This document shows, one piece after another, positions 27,601 through 39,200 of a stretch of DNA of 64,000 nucleotides; the first letter of the stretch is position 1; each line of letters begins with the position of its first letter. The translations under genes and the position numbers were made by a program. Origin of the DNA: Glandiceps talaboti (lineage: Eukaryota; Hemichordata; Enteropneusta; Spengelidae); contig NC_135564.1 of NCBI RefSeq assembly GCF_964340395.1, positions 492,001-556,000 on the forward strand, given 5' to 3'. Below the pieces are notes generated by a model. The model saw only the letters and a list, made by a program, of their open reading frames with translations, searched no databases and was not told the origin of the DNA.

Positions 27601-30600
27601 CTCACAAAGTGAAGTGTTGTACCTCACAACATAGAGAGATATCTGTTAAAGCGAATTGCTGTACCTCAATAAGTGAAGTGTTGTATCTCACTCACGGGAG
27701 TTTACCTCCCTTGAACTGAAGATTCTCATTTCTCACACAATATTGTCAAACTGCCTTCATAGATTTGTTCTTCGTCATCGCCAGTTTGTTGGACAGCCGC
27801 CATGTCCAATGCTCACACCTTTACCCCATTAATCAGACAATGTTCACATTGCAGGTATAAAAATGAAGGAAGTCAGACTCTATGTACCATGATTACTAAA
27901 CTGAGATTTATTCACAGGTTATATGTCAGTTGTGCTATTTGTTTGTGAAAATGGATTTTATTGTGGTGACATCTACATTCATGCATTTGTCAAATAACTT
28001 TTTCATCTTATTCAATTTTCATATGTGAATGGATGATGTTTTAATGAAACAGGAGGAAGAGGTGATGTAGTAAGTATCTTATTCATTTATATCTTATCAA
28101 CTGTCTAGTATGTTCATTACATTGCCATAGAAACAGCAGGTCAAATTTGTCTCTGTAAAAATTAAAAAATGTAAAAAAAAAATATAAAGCAACAGTTTTC
28201 TTAATTTTTCCATAATTGTTGGAAACTTGTTAATATCCCTGAGACAAACTACTTGCTGTGATCTATGTTGTGAGATATGATCCATGAACTTTTGAACTTT
28301 GACCTTTTGTGCATGCAAAAGACTTTGACTTGTGTATTTATTTGTCCATAAAGCGTAACATCTGTTATTGCTTAATTTAAAATTTCTTATATGTTGGAAA
28401 TGATGAACAAGACTTTGTAAAGCCCTCGCTATAAAATTAAATGCAGTTGGAAATGAAGGTAACTTAACTGGAATTATAAAATTTACTTCATAATGTAAAA
28501 ACTTGATTCTTTCCCCTACCTGTATATACTCTGACTTATCTATTGCCAGGCTGACTGGAGGATGAGGGGGGTTGCTTGGTTACATTTATCTAGTCTTTAA
28601 TATTGCTATCTGTGCATTGATCTCAAGATCACTCTTTACCAGAGTGAATAGATGATTCGATACTACATGTAGTATCTAGACTATTCATTTATATGCTATC
28701 AACAGCATGACTCTTTCATTTCTCTATCAGCAGTGAAAGTTAATGTCTTGGCTTGAGCACAATTTTCCTAAACAAGTCATTCACTGATTATTTATGAAAT
28801 TTTCTTCCATATTCCAGGATCCTCCTCCAAGTACTGTACCTGTAAGTGTAATTTACCCACTAACCATGTATAGAGCTATGTCATGGACTCTATCCCTCTC
28901 CCTTTGTAAAACTTTGCACCCCTCCCCTCTGTACACTCGTATAAAATGCTACATCCCCCACCCCATTCTACAGCCCCTACATAACTGTTATCTAAACCCC
29001 TCTTTTTTACAGTCCCTATAACTCGACACCCTTTTCTTTACAACCGCCTTTCTTCATAACTTTACATCCTTCTTCTTTACAGCCCCCTCCCACATAACTC
29101 TACACCCCTCTTTACAGCCCCCTCCCACATAACGCTACACCCCTCTTTACAGCCCCCTCCCACATAACTCTACACCCCTCTTTACAGCCCCTTTCCACAT
29201 AACTCTACAACCCTCTTCTTTACAGTCTCTTCTCTTCGTAGCTGTACACCCCTCTTCTTGACAGTCCCCCCCCCACATAACTTTATACCCCTATTCTTGA
29301 CAGCCCTACCCCCCACAACATAACTCTACACCCTTTTACATCCGCTTTCTCTACATATATTAAAAACCCTTCTTCACAGCCCCATAAGTTTCCCTCTTCT
29401 TTACAGCCCCCTCCCAATAAATTTATACCCTCTTCTTTACAGCCCCCCTCCCAATAAATTTATACCCTCTTCTTTACAGCCCCCCTCCCAATAAATTTAT
29501 ACCCTCTTCTTTAAAGTCCCCCTCCCCAACATAACTCCACACCCCCATAGCCTCTTTTTATCTACACCCTCTTCTTTACAGCCCCACATAACTTTGCACC
29601 TATCTTGTTTACACCCCCCCCCATACATGCCACATAACTCTACACCCCTCTTTACACCCCCCATACATACCACATAACTCTACACCTCTCTTCTTCACAG
29701 CCTCCGTACATACCAACTTTAAACCCTTCTTCTTTACAGCTTCTTTTTCTTCACATTACTTTGCACCCATCTTTTTTATAGGGCCCCCCCCCATACATGC
29801 CACATAACTCTACACCCCTCTCCTTTACAGCCTGCATGTACATACCACATAACTCTACACCCCTCTTCTTTACAGCCACTTTTTCTCCACATAACTCTAC
29901 ACCCCTCTTCTTTACAGCAACTTTTTCTCCACATAACTCTACACCCCTCTTCTTTACAGCCTCTTTTTCTCCACATAACTCTACACCCCTCTAATTTACA
30001 GCCTCTTTTTCTCCACATTACTTTACACCCTTCTTGTTTACAGCCCCTTTTTCTCCACATAACTCTACACCCCTATCCTTTACAGCCTGCATGTACATAC
30101 CACATAACTCTACACCCCTCTAATTTACAGCCTCTTTTTCTCCACATAACTCTACACCCCTATCCTTTACAGCCTGCATGTACATACCACATAACTCTAC
30201 ACCCCTCTAATTTACAGCCTCTTTTTCTCCACATTACTTTACACCCTTCTTGTTTACAGCCTGCATGTACATACCACATAACTCTACACCCCTCTAATTT
30301 ACAGCCTCTTTTTCTCCACATAACTCTACACCCCTCTTCTTTACAGCCTGCATGTACATACCACATAACTCTACACCCCTCTAATTTACAGCCACTTTTT
30401 CTCCACATAACTCTTTTTCTCCACATAACTCTACACCCCTCTAATTTACAGCCTCTTTTTCTCCACATTACTTTACACCCCTCTAATTTACAGCCTCTTT
30501 TTCTCCACATTACTCTACACCCCTCTAATTTACAGCCTCTTTTTCTCCACATTACTTTACACCCCTCTAATTTACAGCCTCTTTTTCTCCACATTACTTT

Positions 30601-32453
30601 ACACCCCTCTAATTTACAGCCTCTTTTTCTCCACATTACTTTACACCCCTCTAATTTACAGCCTCTTTTTCTCCACATTACTTTACACCCTTCTTGTTTA
30701 CAGCCCAGATACAATTTCAACGCATACTCTCCCCCTCTAGAATTTGTGACATGCAACCACTTTTATTGATTCTTAATTGCAATAAGTGTGTTGCATATGT
30801 GTTCCAAATCCAAATGTCTTCATGTATCATAAATTGGATTTACGCATGGTATACATTTGTTATTCATAAACTTTTCCTCCTACACATCGTACCTAACATG
30901 AACCCCCAAGTTTGTGTATTTTACTGTTTCTCCACTTCGGCTGACATGAACTCCTAAATTGGTCTGTTTTATTCATCCCATCTGTGCTGACACAATCCTT
31001 TTTAGTTACTGTGTTTTCCTGTTTATCTCCAGTTTATGCTGACATAACCTAATTTTTTCCCTGTTATTCTTCATCTTCACTTTGTGTTGACCCCCTAACT
31101 ATGTCTTATTTATGCTACTATATTCACCTCCAACTTGTGTTGACATGACCCCCAAACTGTGTCTTTTTTTTGTTACTATATTCACCTCCAACTAGTGTTG
31201 AAGTGCCCCCCCCCCCCTCCTCCAGTCTGCCACCCCTAAGTTTGTTGTTTTGCCATTCACTTCCAACTTACTCTGACATGACCCCCTCAGTCTTGTCTAG
31301 GTTCATATTGACCTCTAAGTTGTGATATATGACATCAATCAGTGTACTTACATCTTACAAGCTTTTACACAATGACACTGGATATGACATTGAGGACAGG
31401 TCTCTTTTTGTGTTATCTACTCAATAGACTTTTTGCAATGCACAGTATATATTGAGGTCAACAGCCTCTACTTCAACCCTAAAATACAACATCAGTACAT
31501 GTCATTACCAGTAGTATGGTTGTGCTAAAGATCTAGTTAATTTTGTATGTGGAATACTGTATGTTCTCAAATAGAAAAGAAATCATTGAAATATTAAAGT
31601 AAATGTCAAAGATTTGGATATTTCATTACTGAAAAGTACCAAGAAAGACATTGTTCTGTCCTTACCAAGTACTGTCAAAGTTAAAAATGAATTTACCATT
31701 TAGAATTATTTCACAGTCCATATTTTATTTGAGAGGATGTTAGTGAGATAATATCATTTCAAATGACACGTGTACTAAGGGACAATCGTATAATGTCACA
31801 CAAGCTCAATGAACGGACATTGTTTGGTTAGGACAAAACCCCCTCCCCCTAAATGAACATTCACAAGTGTGACATCACACGTTTATATATGATGTAAACC
31901 ATGATCAAACTTGTAGTAGTGACACCACTCCGATCAATGCAATTTAAAGACATGATGGTAAACATGAAGTTCCAACCTTATGAACCTGTTTACTGAGATG
32001 GTAAACACACCAAAATACTACAAATAACTGTATGTCACAGTAGAATTTAACTTTTTTATCACCTTATCAACATCTTAGTAGTAAACATAGATGCTGTTAT
32101 CATTATAGGTATGAAAGTTTTCAAAATTTGGTTAGAAGTGCAAAAATGAAGTTCAGCAATCGTATTGGTGCCAGACCATCTCCCCCCCTAAATGAACGAA
32201 GCGTTGCTTGTATTTATCAGTGTATAGCTCAGTTTTTATTATTTCCATTACTAACATGTTTGATTTGTCAAACTGTGTTAAAACATGGCACTAAAAAATT
32301 CAATCTGGTACTGTAGATGAATTTCACACTTTAGCATGACACTTTATTTTGACTAACTGAATATAGTGTCAATCATCAACTCATCAGACCATTAAATAGT
32401 CAAACCCGCGCCCCTCCCCACCACACACACACACACACATGCACACACACACA

Positions 32454-32509
<56 letters not shown>

Positions 32510-35500
32510 GTGCCCACCCTCACAACACCCAATTACTAGTGGTTCCATTATGTAGATCACTGACACAGAAATAGGAGAATATTTTGAAAGACACTCAATG
32601 TTTTAGATGGAATATTTTACAAAATGGTATGACTGCCAAAATGACCTAGATTAAGTTAGTTTTAGAATATGTTTGGAACTACATATTATACTTCTTTTTT
32701 GAATGCAGTCAAATCAAATGTATAATGAAGGTTACATGACAATTGACACTTCCATATTTTGTACTCTTCCGTATCCTTTACCCCCCTTCCCGTAATATTC
32801 ATAATATTTTCCTGACCAATGCATTCTTTGTCTTTCCTTAACTACAACAGGGACAAAAAGGTGCACCAGGTGATACAGGAGTAAGTAAAACTTATATCAA
32901 TAGTTTGTTCAATCATATTTTTTTTCAAGAGGAAAAATTGTCTAAGGGAGCCTTAATCAGTCTCAGCTGTTGCATAAAATGTGACCCTCCCCCAATTTCA
33001 TCATGATAAAATGTGACCCTCCCCAATTCCATTGTGATAAAATGTGACCCTCCCCCAATTCCGTCATGATAAAATGTGACCCTCCCCCAATTCCATCATG
33101 ATAAAAAGTGGCCCTACCTTGACTTTCTTTCTCTAAAACACGACCCTACCCTGTGAAAGTTACAAGTTCAAAAGCACAAGTTAAAATGCTGTCAGAAATA
33201 TCAAAGTACATGAGTTTCAGACTGAATGTTAAGGATTTAATCCCAACATAGCTACCATGTTGAAAGTTTCAAGGCATTGGTTATTTCCCACTACTACCAC
33301 CAAGTGATTGTGTGTGAAGGCACTTTTTTGATTTGGATCTCATTGGCTGAACTGAAAGCCACAACTTCCAAAATTAGATTGGCATACTCCTGACTTATAG
33401 TCGGGCCCAACATTCCCATAACATTATCCTAGTATCTTACCATTGTACATGACAACTGACAATTAATTAATTCATGCTTATCAGCGATTTGATTGATATG
33501 GGCTGATATGGTACTTAAACCTTAACCATAGCTTTAACCCTAACCCTGACCCTAACCTTAACCTGAATGGCAGCAATGGGATTTGGAACCAGACTAAGCA
33601 AAGATGGAATGACAATATACCAAAATAATGCAATGTTAGACAATACAATGAGTAAAATATGTGACCCTCTCCTAATCCCATTTTCTAAAATATGGTCCTC
33701 CCTAGGCCCTGAGAGCCAATTTGTAAAAAGGGCACCCCTCCTAATCCCCCACATGTAAATACTTAATAAGGCTCCCTAAAAGAATTTAAAAATTATCATG
33801 AAGGTATAAATGTGAATCCACCGACAACATTGGCTGATGTTTAACAGCTAATCACATTGAGCCGTATCATCAGTGTTTCATTTTACACAACCAATCAGGA
33901 TGTTTTGTTGTAAGGGCTTCATTTTTTCAACCAATCAGCGTCACTGCTATGATATTCTTTGTTATGCAACCAATCAGCATCACTGCTATGATATTCTTTG
34001 TTATACAACCAATCAGCATCACTGCTATGATATTCTTTGTTATACAACCAATCAGAATGACTGATATTAGAGTGTGACCCTTCTAAGTGCTTCATGTCAA
34101 AAATAAATAGCACAGTGATAAATGCTGATCATGATGATCAAATGCTAATTGAATGAATCTACATAATTTCCACAGCCTGATCCTGGTGAAGCACCAATTG
34201 GCATTCCAGGACATACAGGTGACACAGTAAGTCCACAAAAGTTGTTATTTCCATTGCTGCATGAATCCAACAATGCTATCTTCTTTTTGATAAGTTGTCA
34301 TGACAACGAGAATTGGTTCCACTGTGGAGTACAGGAATCAGATGTTATATGAGCTTGTGACGATCACAACTTGAGTAAAACATTGAGTAGGATGATGCAA
34401 CAAAAGTGTGGTTATGAGAAAAAGTTTCTTAACTTTCTGGCATAAAAGTTCAGTAATATGAGTATTTTGTGTTTCCACTGTTTTGAATTCTTTTAGAATT
34501 ATTGTACATCTTTTTAGAGCCCCTATTAATTTCACCAATGAGGGGTCAAAACATCGAAAAGTTTTAGTTAATGAACTTTTTAAAAATGAAGACGTCCTAT
34601 TTTTGTAAAACTTAATATGTAAACATTTGTTTGATGCCTTAAAAGTTTATGCATATTTTCAGGGACCAAGAGGACCAACAGGTAGAACTGGTGAATCAGG
34701 ATCCCCAGGACCCAGGGTAAGTCAAATTGCTATTGTGCTGAACACTGCGTCATCACATGACCTATCAGTTTTTGTATGAGACTGCAGATAACTAGTAATT
34801 GCCAACGTATCTGTCATATTAAATTGTGTATACTACCCTTGTATGTATACATTCCCAGAATTCTTTAAAGTGGATCATCAGATCATCTCAGCCAATGAGA
34901 GTGCAGACTAGTTACCTGCATGTGTATGCGATGTATGTATGCAGGAACCAGTGAAGAAGACTTTATGGTTTATAATTGACATCTTTGATAAAACCAAGTG
35001 TACACCCATTGCATAATCTTGATAGATATGTGTTACAATGAAAATTAATCAAACTGCCTAAAGGGCGATTAACATAACAGTAATTTAGACTTTGTTATAA
35101 TAAAGTAATCCTAAAGCATATAGACTGAAAACAATCCAAACCGTGTGCAGTACTTGTTAGGTTTAGACTTTGGACAATAAAGTTATTTCTATTCTGTTCC
35201 ACTTGTTTTATTCTATCTGACAATCATTTCCACAGTGACATCACACATAAATTTGTTTAATTAATTGATGACATCAAAATTTTGGTAAAGAGTGCCAGCT
35301 CGAGGGCCGGCACTAATTGTGATATTGCCAGAGCGCATGTGTTATTAATTTTATTACACTGTACACTCATCGGTCCAGTCATTCTTATTTATCATCATTC
35401 ATCATCGATAGAAGAAAAGTTTCTCTCTGATGATGCATTTTGAAATTGTACTTGCATATAAACATCTAATATGGACATGGCCTGTATCATTTGTAGGAGA

Positions 35501-36124
35501 TCAAGTGTCCCCACTGAAACTTTGAAGGAATATATCTTTTTTTTTCTGTTTTGTAGGGTGACCCAGGCAGAGATGGAAGAAATGGTTCTCCCGGACCCCC
35601 TGGACCCCCTGGTCCCCCAGGTGCTGCTGGTGCAGTATGTTGAAGTGTTCAATTCCTTTTTGCATTTTTTAAATCTATTTGTCAGGGTTTGGGGGTAATC
35701 ATGAATGTATTTGACCAGTGTATAATACGTCATCAGTCATCGGGCTTATGAGCCTGCCCTAGCTAATATTAGACCATAGTTATGTCAACAGTCAGGGCTT
35801 ATCAGCCTGCCCTAGCTAATATTAGACCATAGTGACGTCATCGGTCAGGGCTTATCAGCCTGCCCTAGCTAATATTAGACCATAGTGACGTCATCGGTCA
35901 GGGCTTATCAGCCTGCCCTAGCTAATATTTTGGGAACGGGAGATTAATTAAGCTATGCCCATAACAGCTGATCTGTCAGTCTAAAAACAATATTTGATTC
36001 TTCTTATATATTGTTAGCAGTTTAGTGGTGGTGCTGGTCCATCTTCAGAAAAGGGACCATGGGGATCAGCTGGTTTGGTAAACCCAGGATTCGCACAAGT
36101 TGTTCAACCAGTAAGTTGTATAGG

Positions 36125-36210
<86 letters not shown>

Positions 36211-39200
36211 ATGTGGGTGGGTGGGTGGGTGGGGTTGTGTTTGTGTTGGGCACTGAGAGCCAATGAAAATACGTACTGCATAATGTGTGTGGGTGGGTTT
36301 GTGGGTGTGTTCGTGGATAGGGTGGCATGGGGTGGATAAGGTAGCTATATGTGGGTGGGTGGATGGATGGATAGGTGCATGGATCGGGTAGGGTGTGGGT
36401 GTGTGTGTGTTTGTGCGTGGGTGGATAGGGTAGGGTAGTGTGTATGTGTGTGTGTGTGGATGATAGGGTAGAGTGGGTGTGTGTGTGTGTGTTATTTTTT
36501 GTGTGTGTTTGTGTGTGTATGGATAGGGTAGGGTAGTGTGTGTGTGTGGGTGATAGGGTAGAGAGGGTGGGTATGTGTGTGTTATTTGTGTGTGTGTATG
36601 TTTGTGCGTGCGTGGGTGGGTGGGTGGATAGGATAGGGTAGGGTAGTGTGTATGTGTGGGTGTGGGTGATAGGGTAGAGTGGGTGGGTGTTTGTGTGTGT
36701 GTGTCTGTGTTTGTGTTTGTGCATGGGTGGACAGGGTAGGGGTGGTTTCAGCTAGTATTATTCTTTACCTGAGGACTGTAGTATCCTTTTTGTAGTCTAA
36801 AATGTTTTTATCTTATTTTCTTTCAACTCGTAGGGTCCAGCAGGTCCACGTGGTCCAAGCGGACCTCCAGGTGCAAGGGTAAGTCTGCTCTTGTTTATTT
36901 GGTCAGAGAATGAGGGGAAAGGGCATACCTTTTCTGTCACTATATGTTGGGATACCATTCTATCTGGCTATTACAATAAAAAAACTTTCCACACAGATCT
37001 AAGACATACTTCTACCCCTCCCCCCTTCAGAACTTTTAATTTAACACCTAGGGGGTGTTATCAATATACTATCAGTGCATTTTTGTATGGATATGGGTAT
37101 TTATAAATAGACTTTTAATTCAACAGTCTAGGGGGTGTTATCAGTTATTAGATAGTTATTAGGCAGATAAAGGGTTGTATCCACTAAATTTGTATGAAAA
37201 TGTTGATCACTAAAACAGATTTTTATCATGTTTAGGTATAACACTATAGAGCTTAGAAATGTGCTTTTGTATTCAAGTCAAAGTGATAAACACAAATTTG
37301 GATCATGACTTGTTAGAAGCTTAATGCTCTGTTACCATGGTAATGATTTAAACATACCATTGTTATCTGGCACATCTTTTTATTGTGTCACTTTACAAGT
37401 TTGTGAAAACTATTTGTTCTTCAATTCAGGGTTTACAAGGATTTATGGGCAGTCCAGGAGAACCAGGTGATATGGGTCCAATCGTAAGTACTGGTTGTGT
37501 TATTGTCAATAGCTTTATGTATACACTACATTAGTGGTGGCATGGTGGTCAAATGATCAAAGTGGTCAAGTCAGAATCTATACAAGTTGCTCATCCGAAC
37601 CTCTGTTGTGGCCATTTCTTTCTGAATAGCTGAAGTTCTTGGGCAAAATTTGAACCATGGTGTGCCCAAAGCAGCCCAGCTGTAATGGCAACCTGTAGGA
37701 CAGAGGTTGTTATATGAAGGATAGAATGATAGAACATACAGAGGCCACAGCAATTATATGCTCCCAAGTGAGTTGAGGAAGTGTAAAGGGTGTTCTGTCA
37801 TTATAAGTCCATGCCAAGAGTAATATTTGTGCCATTTTAAGCCCATGCCAAGGGTAATATTTGTGAATTGCTAAAAGCACTATATAACAAACTTGACATT
37901 TTTATTTGGAATATGGCTACCTGTAAGCTTATCATAATGCTATGGAAACTCTCCTGTACACAAACAGAAATGTAAATATTAAAGTAAAATAGAGACCTTT
38001 GTAATACTAGTAGACCCACATTATATTACCAAAGAAAACTACAAAATGTGTACCCACTGGGGTCTTAAAAAAGATCATCAAACTAAGTGGTTTGTATCCC
38101 TAAGTGTGTGATAATTTTATTTTGTAGGGTCCAACAGGTTCAAGAGGTCCAGCCGGATTACAGGGAGAACCAGGTGAAGATGTAAGTACCCGTCCAACTT
38201 ACCTTCTTGTAAACATGTTTTATACATTTGGGATTTTTTGCACATTTTAGCTTGTAGTTTGGAACATGTTGATGAACATTTGGATTTTCAGTGTCACTGT
38301 TACTAATTTGTATGATTGATTGCTGTGGCTTTTGACAATGATGAAACAGTAATGATAATTCCGTTTATATAAAGAAATATAATATGTTTAGCTCTGCTTG
38401 ACTTTATCCTTGGAGATAATATCATCTTTATTTTGTCAAGTCATTTGTATCTCTTTTGTAAACAATTAGGGTGAGCGTGGCCCAGATGGTAGACCTGGTC
38501 CCCCAGGTCCAGTCGGTCCACAAGGTTTGAGAGGGTCTGCCGGTATGCCAGGATTACCAGGTCCTAAAGGTCATAGGGTAAGTGAAGTACATCTGTCCTG
38601 CTCAAGACACTATGTTTTTAATAAAATTATTTAATAAACCATTGACACAAATTACACCCCACGTAAGTTGAGGCCTTCTGGGGCATAACTGTGAGTAGGT
38701 TATGTATTCAAACTCTGTCAACAACATTCTCTTTAGCCATATTCAAGCAGTGTCATCCCCGTTATGGACAAAATTCTTTATTCTAACATAATGAACAAGT
38801 TAGGACTATTGATTGAAATCAAAGACACAAAATTGACAACTTGCTGAAAATCTAAAGCAAAAACACCAGATATTTCAGTTTGTAAAATAGTCATGGCTAA
38901 AAGAAAAGTGTTAAGTTTTCATAAAGTTTCATTAGGGTTGGGATTTCTAGTCACAAGCTTAGTTTATTTGGGTACAAAGTGATAATTTCCCGTTACAACC
39001 AAAAATCTTCCAGTTATCTGTTGATTTTAGTGTAGAATAGTACCAGCATATATTTCTCATAATTCAATTTTTTATTTAAGGGTTTAAATTTACTTTGGCA
39101 GAATAAAGTCTTCAAACTTGTGTGTCTGAATATGTTTATTGTTTAGTTTGATATGTGTGTATGAGTTAAGCTGGTAACAGGTTAATATCTATTAGTAACT

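Noticed and set aside
29776-30756. Cys-rich repeated open frame on the minus strand ([11 protein letters not shown] type)
   Set aside because: It is the reverse translation of the 42-bp pyrimidine-rich tandem array; the Cys pattern only reflects the repeat period.
33520-33563. Interstitial telomere
   Set aside because: Only a few degenerate CCCTAA-like units; too short to support a telomeric origin.
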